The translations under genes and the position numbers were made by a program. A DNA stretch of 64,000 nt, from assembly GCA_942492795.1 (NCBI GenBank), contig OW818639.1, positions 2,170,001-2,234,000 of the forward strand, given 5' to 3'. This DNA comes from RGIG3178 sp942492795. GTDB lineage: Bacteria > Bacillota > Clostridia > Christensenellales > QAND01. The notes beneath the pieces were generated by a model. The model did not search any database and was not told the DNA's origin. It was given only the letters and a program-made list of their open reading frames with translations. The first letter of the stretch is position 1, and each line of letters begins with the position of its first letter. This document shows, piece after piece, positions 43,275 to 53,259 of this stretch.

Positions 43275-43962
43275 GCAAATTCTCCTCACGCCACTTTTTC
43301 AGTTCCTCTATCAGGTGTTGAGCCGTCTGCTGGTTTGCCTGTCCGCGCTCGCTTGCCGCGGGTCGACTTACCGCCTTTTCCCAGATCCGTATGCGCCAAT
43401 CAACATAGTTCAAAACCGTTCTGTCCGGGTATTTCATATTATATGGTCCGATTTCATAAAAAACATTGTTCATCTGCGGTTTTAAGATTCCATCGTATCG
43501 GACCTCCATGACCGGGAAGTACCTGCCTTCATATACGATTTTCTCCCGCAGTATGCGAAAGCCCATGGACAACAGGCCGCGCCGGAGCTGTGCTGCGTCA
43601 TCCGCAGGCTGCAGAACGAGGATCTTTAAGCGCATTGCCGTATCCAGTCCGTTTTCGACGATTCGCAACGAAATGCTCCCGCCGATTCCGGCAATGACGG
43701 CAGCCTGTGCCGGTCCCTGAGGAAGTCCGTCCAGCTGCTCTAGCAAAACCCGGTCGGAAACGCCATGTTCCCGATACAGCGTTTTCGCTTTTTGCAGCGA
43801 TTTCCCGCTTATATCCACAGCGTTGAGCGTTCGGCATTTGTCCGTTTGCAACAGATACAATCCCAACAACCCATGATCGCAGCCCACATCGGCAATGCAA
43901 TCGCATTGCGGCAACAGGGATGCGATTGCCATAAGCCGTTCAGACAGTTTCTTTTCCTGCAT
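43258..43962 (-). CDS. trmK: tRNA (adenine22-N1)-methyltransferase TrmK
   Basis: TrmK methylates A22 of tRNA. The 234-residue protein has the Rossmann SAM site IADVGCDHGLLGLYLL (near 24-39), NAVDISGKSLQKAK, and the family motif VIAGIGGSI. A helical C-terminal region (180-234) matches the TrmK coiled coil. The ATG at 43962 lies one base after the sigA stop; the frame upstream inside sigA is not coding. The order sigA-trmK-nif3 is the same as in Bacillus. Confidence 0.93.
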   Translation of the reverse strand: MQEKKLSERLMAIASLLPQCDCIADVGCDHGLLGLYLLQTDKCRTLNAVDISGKSLQKAKTLYREHGVSDRVLLEQLDGLPQGPAQAAVIAGIGGSISLRIVENGLDTAMRLKILVLQPADDAAQLRRGLLSMGFRILREKIVYEGRYFPVMEVRYDGILKPQMNNVFYEIGPYNMKYPDRTVLNYVDWRIRIWEKAVSRPAASERGQANQQTAQHLIEELKKWREENLHAADA

Positions 43963-43963
43963 T

Positions 43964-45061
43964 TTATTCGAGAAAATCCCGCAGTTTCTTGCTGCGTGAC
44001 GGATGCCGCAGCTTGCGCAGCGCTTTTGCTTCAATCTGCCGGATGCGCTCGCGCGTGACGTTGAATTCCTTGCCGACTTCTTCAAGCGTCCGGGCTCTGC
44101 CGTCGTCGAGCCCGAAGCGAAGCCGAAGCACTTTCTCCTCGCGCGGGGTCAAAGTATCGAGCACTTCCATCAGCTGTTCTTTCAAAAGCGTGAAGGCTGC
44201 GGATTTTTCCGGTGCCGGCGCTTCGTCATCGGGGATGAAATCCCCCAAATGGCTGTCCTCTTCCTCGCCGATGGGCGTCTCCAGAGACACAGGTTCCTGC
44301 GCGATCTTCATGATCTCACGCACTTTTTCTTCGGTAACGCCCATCTCCGCCGCTATCTCTTCGGGCTGCGGATCGCGTCCGAATTCCTGCAGCAGCTGCC
44401 GTGTTACACGGATGAGTTTGTTGATGGTCTCCACCATATGTACGGGGATACGTATTGTTCGTGCCTGGTCGGCAATAGCGCGCGTTATGGCCTGGCGAAT
44501 CCACCAGGTCGCATAGGTCGAGAACTTGTATCCCTTGGTATAGTCAAACTTCTCCACCGCTTTGATAAGTCCCAGGTTGCCTTCCTGAATCAGGTCTAAA
44601 AAGAGCATGCCGCGGCCCACATAGCGTTTGGCAATGCTGACCACAAGGCGCAGGTTCGCTTCGGTCAACTCGCGTTTGGCCTCCACATCGCCCTCGCCCA
44701 TGCGTTTGGCAATGCCCACTTCCTGATCCGCTGTCAAAAGCGGCACACGCCCAATTTCCTTAAGGTACATTTTAACGGGATCGTCGATGTTTATGCCCTC
44801 GGGCATAAAGTCCCGAAGCTCATCCCGGGAGATTTCTTCTTCTTCCGCGAGTTCCGCGATGTCCGGTTCTTCCTCTTCATCCAGGCTTTGAACGACCTGA
44901 ATGTTTTTCTTCTTAAGCTCTTCGAGGATGTTCTCCAGCTTTTGGACCGTCACTTCCGTATCGCCGAAGGAAGATAAAATCTCCTCATGCGTCACGACGC
45001 TCTTGTTCAAACCGCGTTCCTGCAACGTATCATCCATCTGATCTGTCATGTCTTCACTCAT
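43964..45061 (-). CDS. sigA: primary RNA polymerase sigma factor SigA (RpoD)
   Basis: The housekeeping sigma factor. The 365-residue protein has an acidic region 1.1, region 1.2 (DDPVKMYLKEIGRVPLLT), region 2 with DLIQEGNLGLIKAVEKFDY and YATWWIRQAI, region 3 and region 4.2 ending with TRERIRQIEAKALRKLRHP. The length fits the Firmicutes type. The ATG at 45061 overlaps the dnaG stop as ATGA. The -35 and -10 elements I describe in this window (TTGAAA, TATAAT) are of the type it recognises. Confidence 0.98.
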   Translation of the reverse strand: MSEDMTDQMDDTLQERGLNKSVVTHEEILSSFGDTEVTVQKLENILEELKKKNIQVVQSLDEEEEPDIAELAEEEEISRDELRDFMPEGINIDDPVKMYLKEIGRVPLLTADQEVGIAKRMGEGDVEAKRELTEANLRLVVSIAKRYVGRGMLFLDLIQEGNLGLIKAVEKFDYTKGYKFSTYATWWIRQAITRAIADQARTIRIPVHMVETINKLIRVTRQLLQEFGRDPQPEEIAAEMGVTEEKVREIMKIAQEPVSLETPIGEEEDSHLGDFIPDDEAPAPEKSAAFTLLKEQLMEVLDTLTPREEKVLRLRFGLDDGRARTLEEVGKEFNVTRERIRQIEAKALRKLRHPSRSKKLRDFLE

Positions 45062-46842
45062 TTCGGTTCCCCCTTCGCCAACGGCGCAATCGATGCGCCG
45101 TGGGCCCTCTTATTACGCAAAAATTCCATTTCCATCGTTCGTTTCTGTATCTGTGCGGCAATAGTGGCGATGTCCGCACCCGGCTCCCTGCTCCTGTGTC
45201 CGAGATCATCCACTTCCCGTTCATACCGTTTTAACCGCAAGCGGTCCATGTAATCGGCAATCATCTGATCGGTTGCGTTTTCCTGCCTGCTGAGCACCTG
45301 TGCTGCGGCAGCAGCTTGGGCAACATCGTTGTAATAGCTCAAAAGCGCCGCCGTACAGTCCACCTGATGCATGTTCTCCATGGCCGAAAACATGCTTTGG
45401 TGCAACGGACTTATGAAGTCATCCGCAGTGATGAACAGATAGGCTTGTGCGCGAACGCGCGGGTCCGTTGCCATCAAACAAAGTATTCGCTGTTCAAGCT
45501 CATCGTCCCCCGCGGCAGCCGTTATTTTCAGCTCCGGTCCAATTCTTCCCTTCGGGACGATTGCCTTACCCGATTCCTGCACCAACGCTTCAATGGAAAA
45601 GCCCGACAGCTTTGCGATAAACCGTATATACCGCTCCCGCTCCACAGGTCCGACGTCCTTTAGAAGCGCCACCGCCTGCTGTGCAAAGCTCATGCGCCCT
45701 TCTTCGGAAGTCATGTCGCATTGATCGCGGAGCAGCTGCAGCTTAAACTCCGTAAGTGACAGCGCGTTGCTTTTCAATGCCAGAAAAGCGTCTTTGCCCT
45801 GCTTTCGCACAAAATCATCCGGGTCCATCGTATCCGGAAGCAGCAACACACGCACACCCAAGCCTTCGTTTTCCAAAAGATCCAAGCCCCGAAGTGTCGC
45901 ATTGCGCCCTGCGGTGTCGCCGTCATAGGCAATGTATACCGTATCGGCAAACCGCCGCATCAGCCGGACCTGTCCCGTTGTCAGTGCCGTTCCAAGGCTC
46001 GCGACCACGTTTGGAATGCCCGCGGTGGATACCGCTATCAGATCCATGTATCCTTCCACGACGATGAGTTCCCGCGCTGCGCCAAACGAACGGTAAAAGT
46101 TCAGGCCGTAGAGCATCTCGCGTTTGTTGTATACCTGTGTATCGGCCGAGTTGATGTATTTGGGACCGTCGCCGCTTAGAATACGACCCCCGAAGCCAAG
46201 CACCCGGGAACGCTGATCGATGATGGGGAACATCACCTTGTCGCGAAAGAAATCGTATCGCTTTTCATTTTTTACCGTTGTAAGCCCGCACGCAACGAGT
46301 TCCTTCTCGGTAAACCCCTTTTGCATCAGATAATCGGTCGTCTGCTGCCATTGTGACGGCGCGTAACCCAAGCCGAAGCGCCGTATATTTTCCGTTGTCA
46401 ATCCGCGTTTCTTCAGATAGTTAAAGGCAGGTTTTCCATCAGCGGACTGCAACATCTCATGATAATGCATCGCGGCTTCGCGCAATGCCGCATACAGCCT
46501 TTCCCGCTGCGCTTTTCGTCTTGCAAAATCCTCATCGTCGGCATTCTGCGGCAACGCTATCCCCGCCCGCTCCGCCAATTGCGCCACCGCTTCCGTGAAG
46601 CCCAGCTTCTCGATGTTCATCAGGAAATGAATGACGTTGCCCCCCGCATGGCAGCCGAAACAATAATAAAACTGCTTGTCCGGATCCACGGAAAACGAAG
46701 GCGTTTTCTCGCTGTGAAACGGACAGCATCCCCAATACCGCCTGTTCTTTTGTGTCAGCGGCACATATTGGGACACTACCTGCACAAGGTCGTTGCGCGC
46801 GCGCAGGGATTCCAACCAATCATCTGCATACAATCCTGCCAT
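45058..46842 (-). CDS. dnaG: DNA primase DnaG
   Basis: DnaG makes RNA primers for replication. The 594-residue protein has the CHC2 zinc motif (CPFHSEKTPSF and YYCFGCHAGG, residues about 40-67), the RNA polymerase core, a TOPRIM domain with VVEGYMDLIA (near 264) and YIAYDGDTAGRNA (near 310), and a C-terminal helicase-binding domain. It is the first gene of the dnaG-sigA-trmK-nif3 macromolecular synthesis operon and follows dgt by 66 bp. Confidence 0.98.
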   Translation of the reverse strand: MAGLYADDWLESLRARNDLVQVVSQYVPLTQKNRRYWGCCPFHSEKTPSFSVDPDKQFYYCFGCHAGGNVIHFLMNIEKLGFTEAVAQLAERAGIALPQNADDEDFARRKAQRERLYAALREAAMHYHEMLQSADGKPAFNYLKKRGLTTENIRRFGLGYAPSQWQQTTDYLMQKGFTEKELVACGLTTVKNEKRYDFFRDKVMFPIIDQRSRVLGFGGRILSGDGPKYINSADTQVYNKREMLYGLNFYRSFGAARELIVVEGYMDLIAVSTAGIPNVVASLGTALTTGQVRLMRRFADTVYIAYDGDTAGRNATLRGLDLLENEGLGVRVLLLPDTMDPDDFVRKQGKDAFLALKSNALSLTEFKLQLLRDQCDMTSEEGRMSFAQQAVALLKDVGPVERERYIRFIAKLSGFSIEALVQESGKAIVPKGRIGPELKITAAAGDDELEQRILCLMATDPRVRAQAYLFITADDFISPLHQSMFSAMENMHQVDCTAALLSYYNDVAQAAAAAQVLSRQENATDQMIADYMDRLRLKRYEREVDDLGHRSREPGADIATIAAQIQKRTMEMEFLRNKRAHGASIAPLAKGEPK

Positions 46843-46908
46843 TACGCGCCCCTTTCTATGTACATATTTCTATATTCGGATACGAAGCCGACAAATCTCG
46901 CTTTTTTT

Positions 46909-47907
46909 CTACACATATTGCTCGTATTGTTGGGGAAGAAACAGCTCTTTAAACTTCTGGATGGCAAAATGGTCGCTCATTCCCGCAATATAGTCGCAAA
47001 CGGTTCTTTCCCTGCCCTCTTGGGACGAACGGAGCTCATAACGCTCCGGCATTGATTTTTCGTTATTCCTATAGTGGGCATATAGCACGCGCAGCATCGC
47101 TTCGGCTTTATCGGCCTGATCCTTGATGCGTTCGTTGAAATACAGATTTTCAAAAAGAAAATCCCGCAGTTTGCTCATGGCACGGTATACCGGATCGCTC
47201 ATGTTGATATTTCCGCCCGCGCTGTTTTGGATGGTATCCAGCACCAGCGCATGGATGCGCTGTGAGCTGGTATGCCCCAGAAGGTTTGTGCAATCCTGCG
47301 GCAGTTCCTTTAGTTGCCCGCAGCGCTGCGCATCCTGGATGTCATGGTTGATGTAGGCAATCTTATCCGAAATACGCACGACCCGGCCTTCCGCCGTATG
47401 CGGTGTCGAGCTCATCCGGTGGTTTACAATACCGTCTTTGACTTCATGCGTTAAATTCAGTCCCCTGCCGTCATTTTCCAGAACTTCCACCACACGAAGG
47501 CTTTGCTTGTTGTGCTCAAAACCCAGCGGACACAGGTCGTTTAAAACCCGCTCTCCCGTGTGCCCGAACGGCGTATGCCCCAAATCGTGTCCCAAAGCGA
47601 TCGCTTCGGTCAGATCTTCGTTCAGGCTCAGCGCTCTTGCGATGGTTCTGGCGATTTGCGTCACTTCCAGGGTGTGTGTCATCCGCTCACGGAAGTGGTC
47701 CCCCTCCGGCGCTATGAATACCTGCGTCTTGTGTTTGAGCCTGCGAAAAGCGTTGCTGTGCAATATACGATCGCGGTCCCTCGCAAAGCAGGTACGTATG
47801 GGGCAAGGCGCTTCAGGAGTGCTTCTTCCCAGACTGTTCATGGAAAGCGTTGCATGCTCCGACAACGTTTGCAGCTCACGCTGTATGGCCAGTTCCCGTA
47901 TCTCCAT
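46909..47907 (-). CDS. dgt: deoxyguanosinetriphosphate triphosphohydrolase-like protein
   Basis: The 332-residue HD-domain protein has RTCFARDRDRILHSNAFR, HTLEVTQIARTIARAL and HDLGHTPFGHTGE, the metal ligands of dGTPase-type enzymes, which hydrolyse dNTPs to nucleoside and triphosphate. This short version is the type 2 form found ahead of dnaG in many Clostridia. The ATG at 47907 follows AAAGGGG. Confidence 0.94.
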   Translation of the reverse strand: MEIRELAIQRELQTLSEHATLSMNSLGRSTPEAPCPIRTCFARDRDRILHSNAFRRLKHKTQVFIAPEGDHFRERMTHTLEVTQIARTIARALSLNEDLTEAIALGHDLGHTPFGHTGERVLNDLCPLGFEHNKQSLRVVEVLENDGRGLNLTHEVKDGIVNHRMSSTPHTAEGRVVRISDKIAYINHDIQDAQRCGQLKELPQDCTNLLGHTSSQRIHALVLDTIQNSAGGNINMSDPVYRAMSKLRDFLFENLYFNERIKDQADKAEAMLRVLYAHYRNNEKSMPERYELRSSQEGRERTVCDYIAGMSDHFAIQKFKELFLPQQYEQYV

Positions 47908-48090
47908 ACCCTATACCCCTTTCATCGGTGTGTTATACAATTTCAACGCATTTTACAAAAATCCTCTTTTATAGCCCATGTTTTTTAGGCGGTTCCATCG
48001 CAAAAAACGAGCAATCGACTTGAATATCCGGACAAATGTGAACGCATGAATGTGCACAACAAATACCATTCTTAAGCTATGAGGAGCACT

Positions 48091-48120
48091 AAAACGGGCG
48101 CGACACTGACGGTCGCGCCC
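48091..48120 (-). terminator. terminator after ppdK
   Basis: GGGCGCGAC and GTCGCGCCC form a 9-bp stem followed by TTTT on the minus strand, 45 bp past the ppdK stop. The remaining interval up to dgt (to 47908) shows no gene. Confidence 0.85.
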
Positions 48121-48165
48121 AATTGGTTTATTCTGTGCCCTTCGGCTCTATGGGGTTTGAAACGG

Positions 48166-50799
48166 CTACTTATTCATCTTTTCCCGGATTGCGACCTGGG
48201 CTGCTGCCAGTCTGGCAATCGGCACGCGAAACGGCGAGCAGGATACATAGCTCAGCCCGATCTTATGACAGAACTCGATGCTCTTGGGATCTCCGCCGTG
48301 TTCGCCGCAAATACCAAGTTTGATATCCGGTCTGGTCTTTTTCCCCAGCGTCACCGCAATTTCCATCAGTTTCCCGACGCCCTTAATATCGACGCTTGCA
48401 AACGGATCGCTTTCAAATATCTTGAATTGGTAGTAATCCGGCAGAAACTTGCCCGCATCGTCTCGGGAGAATCCGAAGGTCATCTGCGTGAGATCATTGG
48501 TTCCAAACGAGAAGAATTCAGCTTCTTCCGCTATCTCGTCGGCAATCAGCGCGGCTCTTGGCACCTCGATCATCGTGCCCACCAGATACGGGATACGAAG
48601 ACCTTTCTGCTGCATGATGGTCTCCGCCGTCGAGACGATGATGTTCTTTAAAAAGGAAAGCTCTTTTGTTTCCGCCACCAGCGGCACCATGATTTCAGGC
48701 GTGATCGCGATGCCTTCCTCCTGCGTTACCTCAATGGCTGCTTCCATGATGGCTGTCACCTGCATGCGGGCAATTTCAGGCCACGTGATGGCAAGGCGGC
48801 AACCTCTGTGCCCCAACATCGGGTTGGTTTCTTTAAGGCTTATCACTTTGTCGTTGAGCTGATCAAAGCTGACACCCATCGTTTTGGCAAGTGCGGCTAT
48901 TTCCGCTTCTTCATGGGGCAAAAATTCATGAAGCGGCGGATCGAGCAGGCGAATGGTGACGGGTCTGCTGCCCATAGCCCGGTACAACCCCTTGAAATCC
49001 GCTTTTTGCATTGGCAACAACTCTTCCAGCGCCGCTTTGCGCTGGCGTTCGTTGTCTGAGACGATCATGCGGCGCACGGATGCAATGCGTTCGGCATCGA
49101 AGAACATATGCTCCGTACGGCAGAGCCCGATACCCTCGGCACCAAATTCCCTTGCGGTTACGGCATCTTTGGGTGAATCGGCGTTTGTCCGGACTCCGAG
49201 CCTTTTAAACTCATCCGACCATTTCATGATGGTATCAAAATTTCCTGTAATGGAAGCCGGAACTGTCGGTATTTTCTGTCCGTATACAAAACCGGTACTG
49301 CCGTCCAGCGATATGTACTCGCCTTCCCGAACGATGCGGTTTTCCTGCGTTTTGAAATATTTTTGATCTTCGTCGATGAATATCTCGTTGCAGCCTGCGA
49401 TGCAGCATCGCCCCATGCCGCGTGCTACGACAGCGGCGTGGCTTGTCATGCCCCCGCGAGCCGTCAATATGCCGCGGGCGCTGTACATTCCCTGAATGTC
49501 CTCGGGTGATGTCTCCGTCCGGACCAGAATGACGTCTTTGCCTTGTGCAGCTGCCGCTTCCACATCTTCCGCGTTGAAATAAACTTGTCCGCAGGCTGCG
49601 CCGGGAGAAGCCGGAAGGCCGACGGCAATGTGGTTGGCTTTGCTCAGCGCGATCTTATCAAACGTCGGATGCAAAACTGCATTGAGCTGTTTTGCGTCGA
49701 TCAGCAGCAACGCTTCTTCGCGCGAAACGATTCCTTCCTCCACCATGTCCACCGCTATTTTCATGGCGGCTTCCGCGGTACGCTTTCCGTTTCTGGTTTG
49801 CAGCATATACAGTTTCCCGCGCTCGATGGTGAACTCGATATCCTGCACGTCGTGGTAATGCCTTTCGAGTTTATCGGCGATATCGCAAAGCGTATCGTAT
49901 GCCTCAGGCATATCCCGTTTCAGTTCGGAGATATGTTTGGGCGTGCGGATGCCTGCAACCACATCCTCCCCCTGGGCATTCATCAAAAACTCGCCGAAAA
50001 GCTTGTTTTCACCGGTGGAAGGGCTTCTGGTGAATGCGACGCCGGTGCCGCAATCGTCTCCCATATTGCCGAATACCATAGACTGAACCGTCACCGCCGT
50101 TCCCAATGAAGAGGGGATATCATTGAGCTTGCGGTATATATTCGCTCTCGGATTGTTCCAGCTGCGGAATACCGCTTCGATGGCTGCCGTCAACTGAGCG
50201 AGCGGGTCCTGCGGGAACGGTTTGCCGCTTTGCTGGGAATACAAATCCTTGTATTCTTCGATCAGTTCGCTAAGCTGTGCCGCGTCCAGGTCGCTGTCGA
50301 CTTTTACGTCGGCCTTTTGCTTTTTGTTTTCAAGACACGCTTCAAACTTTGACATATCCAGTTCCATTACAACGTTGGAAAACATCTGAATGAACCGGCG
50401 GTAGCTGTCGTTGGCAAATCGCGCGTTGTTGGTCGCCTCGCCAAGGCTTTTGCAGGTTTCATCGTTAAGCCCAAGATTCAAGATGGTATCCATCATGCCA
50501 GGCATGGACACCGCAGCTCCGCTTCGCACTGAAACCAATAGCGGATTTTTAGCATCGCCAAAGGTCTTGCCGATCTGGGCTTCCAACTTGTGAAGCGCTT
50601 CCATCGTTTGTTCTATGACCGCATCCTCTATAATACAATCGTTTGCATAGTAGCGGTTGCATGCCTGCGTCGTAATGGTGAAGCCCGGCGGCACAGGCAG
50701 CCCAAGCTCCGTCATCTCTGCAAGACCTGCGCCCTTGCCTCCTAAAAGCGAACGCATCGACGCGTTGCCTTCAGCAAACAAGTATACAAACTTATCCAT
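48166..50799 (-). CDS. ppdK: pyruvate, phosphate dikinase
   Basis: PPDK interconverts pyruvate, ATP and phosphate with PEP, AMP and pyrophosphate; in anaerobes it usually runs glycolytically. The 877-residue length is typical. Seen are the ATP-grasp domain (LLGGKGAGLAEM at 19-30; SVRSGAAVSMPGMMDT near 91), the phospho-histidine domain (GGMTSHAAVVARGMGRCCIAG near 453) and the C-terminal PEP-binding barrel (GICGEHGGDP near 832). The Thr next to the catalytic His is where a DUF299 regulatory kinase acts in other organisms; no such gene is next to it here. It follows recO by 42 bp. Confidence 0.98.
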   Translation of the reverse strand: MDKFVYLFAEGNASMRSLLGGKGAGLAEMTELGLPVPPGFTITTQACNRYYANDCIIEDAVIEQTMEALHKLEAQIGKTFGDAKNPLLVSVRSGAAVSMPGMMDTILNLGLNDETCKSLGEATNNARFANDSYRRFIQMFSNVVMELDMSKFEACLENKKQKADVKVDSDLDAAQLSELIEEYKDLYSQQSGKPFPQDPLAQLTAAIEAVFRSWNNPRANIYRKLNDIPSSLGTAVTVQSMVFGNMGDDCGTGVAFTRSPSTGENKLFGEFLMNAQGEDVVAGIRTPKHISELKRDMPEAYDTLCDIADKLERHYHDVQDIEFTIERGKLYMLQTRNGKRTAEAAMKIAVDMVEEGIVSREEALLLIDAKQLNAVLHPTFDKIALSKANHIAVGLPASPGAACGQVYFNAEDVEAAAAQGKDVILVRTETSPEDIQGMYSARGILTARGGMTSHAAVVARGMGRCCIAGCNEIFIDEDQKYFKTQENRIVREGEYISLDGSTGFVYGQKIPTVPASITGNFDTIMKWSDEFKRLGVRTNADSPKDAVTAREFGAEGIGLCRTEHMFFDAERIASVRRMIVSDNERQRKAALEELLPMQKADFKGLYRAMGSRPVTIRLLDPPLHEFLPHEEAEIAALAKTMGVSFDQLNDKVISLKETNPMLGHRGCRLAITWPEIARMQVTAIMEAAIEVTQEEGIAITPEIMVPLVAETKELSFLKNIIVSTAETIMQQKGLRIPYLVGTMIEVPRAALIADEIAEEAEFFSFGTNDLTQMTFGFSRDDAGKFLPDYYQFKIFESDPFASVDIKGVGKLMEIAVTLGKKTRPDIKLGICGEHGGDPKSIEFCHKIGLSYVSCSPFRVPIARLAAAQVAIREKMNK

Positions 50800-50841
50800 C
50801 CTAGTTCCCCCTAACAGATATATAGTCTAAAGCATTTTATT

Positions 50842-51585
50842 TTACTGGCTCGGCCAGCGAATAAACGTACGTGTCGGCAATTCCTGCCCGGTAAAGTGAC
50901 TAAACGACGCCTCCAACAGCGAATACAATCGTGCCGCAAGCGGCTTTATGCTCTGATGGATTGAATCATATGCCGCAGACGGCACATTGGGCAGTTCCTT
51001 GATCGTTTGGAGCATCACCGCGCTTATCGGTATGCTCCCTTGTGTTTCAGCCTGACACTGTGCGCATACAGCCCCGCCATATTCGGCGCTGAACGCCCGC
51101 AGGTTGTCCGTGGATGCGCAGCATACGCAAGCATCCGCCTGCGGGCACAATCCCGCGAAGCTCATCTGCTTTATAAGGAAGAAAGCCAATATCGCATCGA
51201 TGTCGCAGTCTGCCTCGCACAGGGCTTTGAGCGTATGGAGCAACATGGAGAATCCTTTGGCAAAGGACTCTGCGGGCACCGCAAGCATTTCGCAAACCTG
51301 GCATGCATATGTTGCTGCCGCCAAAGCGTCCGGAGCCATCCTCAGATCATAGAATATCTCGCGCACATCGCATTGCCGGACATAAAGATGACCGTCGCGA
51401 TCGTAGAGTTCGTATTCACCGTAGCAGAATTGCTGGGAACAGGTAAGAAACTTACTCTGTGCCTTGCGGCAACCGCGGGCGGTAATCGTCATACGACCGC
51501 CGTCTCTCGTTATCAGGGTAAGAATTCTGTCGTGATCGCGATAATTAACAGCCCGCGTTACAATGGCCAGGACATTTTGCTGCAA
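50842..51585 (-). CDS. recO: DNA repair protein RecO
   Basis: RecO loads RecA onto SSB-coated DNA with RecR. The 247-residue protein starts with an OB fold (VLAIVTRAVNYRDHDRILTL, then GGRMTITARGCRKAQSK) and has a zinc module: CPQADACVCC with CAQC (near 146-185). The start codon is TTG 51585, which overlaps yqzL by 28 bp. Family alignment supports this N-terminus. It belongs to the conserved era-yqzL-recO set. Confidence 0.95.
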   Translation of the reverse strand: MQQNVLAIVTRAVNYRDHDRILTLITRDGGRMTITARGCRKAQSKFLTCSQQFCYGEYELYDRDGHLYVRQCDVREIFYDLRMAPDALAAATYACQVCEMLAVPAESFAKGFSMLLHTLKALCEADCDIDAILAFFLIKQMSFAGLCPQADACVCCASTDNLRAFSAEYGGAVCAQCQAETQGSIPISAVMLQTIKELPNVPSAAYDSIHQSIKPLAARLYSLLEASFSHFTGQELPTRTFIRWPSQ

Positions 51586-51704
51586 TCACCCAACGCTCCC
51601 GTTTTGTTCTGCCGCCTATTGCATTTATATCGCATATAGACTGCGGGATTCCCGCTCTGCACAAACTCGCTCCAAATGGTATCTGCCATCGTATCCTTGT
51701 TCAT
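51558..51704 (-). CDS. yqzL: YqzL-family small protein
   Basis: This 48-residue frame lies between era and recO, exactly where Bacillus has yqzL. Residues 9-27 (TIWSEFVQSGNPAVYMRYK) show the family pattern: a Trp, an aromatic residue, then (T/S)GN and a Tyr followed by a Tyr-Lys pair. The function is unknown. The ATG at 51704 has AAGGG upstream. The C-terminal third overlaps recO in another frame and is not conserved in the family as I know it. Confidence 0.8.
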   Translation of the reverse strand: MNKDTMADTIWSEFVQSGNPAVYMRYKCNRRQNKTGALGDCSKMSWPL

Positions 51705-51795
51705 GATTGCGTTTTCCCTTCTCTGTTATAAGAGAATTGTATCGCAACGGAATGAAACATTCGATAGGTAACTGCTGGCAGGATATCACGCTATT

Positions 51796-52683
51796 TCACT
51801 CATATCCAAGATCTTTCAACGCTTGCGGACTGTTTCGCCATTCCTGCCGCGCTTTGACAAACAGAGAAAGGAATATTTTGGTACCAAAAAATTCTTCCAG
51901 GTCTTTGCGCGCCAGTGTTCCGATCCGTTTGAGCATTTGCCCGTTCTTTCCGATGACGATCCCTTTGTGCCCTGTCCTTTCACAGATGATGACGGCATGT
52001 ATTTCAACGATTCCGTCGTCGCGCTCCATAAACTTCTCAAGCTCGACGCCGATGCCGTGGGGCACTTCTTCCTGCAAAAGCTGCAACGCTTTTTCGCGAA
52101 TGATCTCCGCACACAAAAAAGATTCCGGTTTATCCGTTATCTCATCTTTTGGAAAATAGGCGGGACCGACAGGCAGCAGCGCCAAAATTGCGGTGAGCAG
52201 CTCATAAAGCCCTTCTCCGGTTTTCGCGGACAATAAAAATACCGCCTGCGACTGCACTTTTGTTGCCATCGTTTCCCGCAGGCTTTGCTTCTTTTGTTCA
52301 TTGATCAGATCAGCTTTATTGACAGCGTATAACACAGGAACACCGCATGCCATTGCTCGCCGCATGGCTGATTCGTCCTGTTCACCCAAACCGCTGGCAC
52401 CGTCGACAACAACCAAAACCGCGTCCACATCCACGAGCGAACCCGAAACAGCGCTCTCCATATAGGATCCCAGCCGGTTTCGCGGATTCTGAATTCCGGG
52501 CGTATCGACGAGTACGAATTGATAGTTTTCGCCATTGACCACACCCATGATTCTGTTTCTTGTCGTCTGAGGCTTGTCGGAGACGATCGTCACCTTTTCG
52601 CCGACCAGTGCGTTGACAAGCGAACTCTTGCCGACATTGGGTCTTCCGATAACCGCAATAAAGCCGGAATGAAAGTCTGCCAC
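51796..52683 (-). CDS. era: GTPase Era
   Basis: Era binds 16S rRNA and helps 30S maturation. The 295-residue protein has GRPNVGKSSLVNALVG (residues 13-28), the switch KPQTTRNRI, DTPGIQNPRNRLG, NKADL (near 121) and a C-terminal KH domain with IVIGKNGQMLKRIG (near 242-255). The start is GTG 52683, five bases after GGAGG. dgkA and cdd, found between ybeY and era in Bacillus, are absent. Confidence 0.98.
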   Translation of the reverse strand: MADFHSGFIAVIGRPNVGKSSLVNALVGEKVTIVSDKPQTTRNRIMGVVNGENYQFVLVDTPGIQNPRNRLGSYMESAVSGSLVDVDAVLVVVDGASGLGEQDESAMRRAMACGVPVLYAVNKADLINEQKKQSLRETMATKVQSQAVFLLSAKTGEGLYELLTAILALLPVGPAYFPKDEITDKPESFLCAEIIREKALQLLQEEVPHGIGVELEKFMERDDGIVEIHAVIICERTGHKGIVIGKNGQMLKRIGTLARKDLEEFFGTKIFLSLFVKARQEWRNSPQALKDLGYE

Positions 52684-52731
52684 GCTATCCTCCAGCCAAG
52701 GAAATTTTTTCTTATCGATAGTTTACCACCT

Positions 52732-53259
52732 TTATTCGCTTTGAACAACCAAATTTGTGCGATACAATCCTAATTCCTCCAAAATGCTTTCCGATATTTG
52801 CAGCATTCGATGTTCTTCGACATCACTTGTATGGTCAAATCCAAGCAAATGCAGGATGCCATGAACGGTTAAAAAACATACTTCCCGCTCCAGCGAATGG
52901 CCGTAATCGAATGCCTGTTCCTTCGCGCGCGCCATGCAGATTATAATATCTCCAAGCATCACGCGTCCGGTTTGGGGGTTGATATCCGCAGCGTGCGATG
53001 AAGAAATCTTCCTCGGTTCGCAACCCGTCCAATCCATCAACGGAAAGGATAGCACATCCGTTACAGAATCAATATCCCGGTAGTCCTTGTTCAGTCTTTG
53101 GATGGTTCGCGCCGATACGATGCTGATGTCCAACTCGCAGCTTTCCAAAAGGTTGTAGTTCGATAGTGTTTTTTCCGCACAGCGGCGCACAATAGCGCCA
53201 ATGGGTCTGGGAAAGGGCAACTCCCTTTGCCTGTTATTGATTTGTACTGCCTTTTTCAT
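52732..53259 (-). CDS. ybeY: endoribonuclease YbeY
   Basis: YbeY is a metal-dependent RNase for rRNA maturation and quality control. The 175-residue protein has the zinc motif HGILHLLGFDH (near 135-145) and the family strand TDVLSFPLMD. ATG 53259 follows GAGG and overlaps the end of the pgpH gene by 26 bp; the longer frame start at 53382 lies inside pgpH and is not supported. The order phoH-pgpH-ybeY-era is standard. Confidence 0.96.
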   Translation of the reverse strand: MKKAVQINNRQRELPFPRPIGAIVRRCAEKTLSNYNLLESCELDISIVSARTIQRLNKDYRDIDSVTDVLSFPLMDWTGCEPRKISSSHAADINPQTGRVMLGDIIICMARAKEQAFDYGHSLEREVCFLTVHGILHLLGFDHTSDVEEHRMLQISESILEELGLYRTNLVVQSE

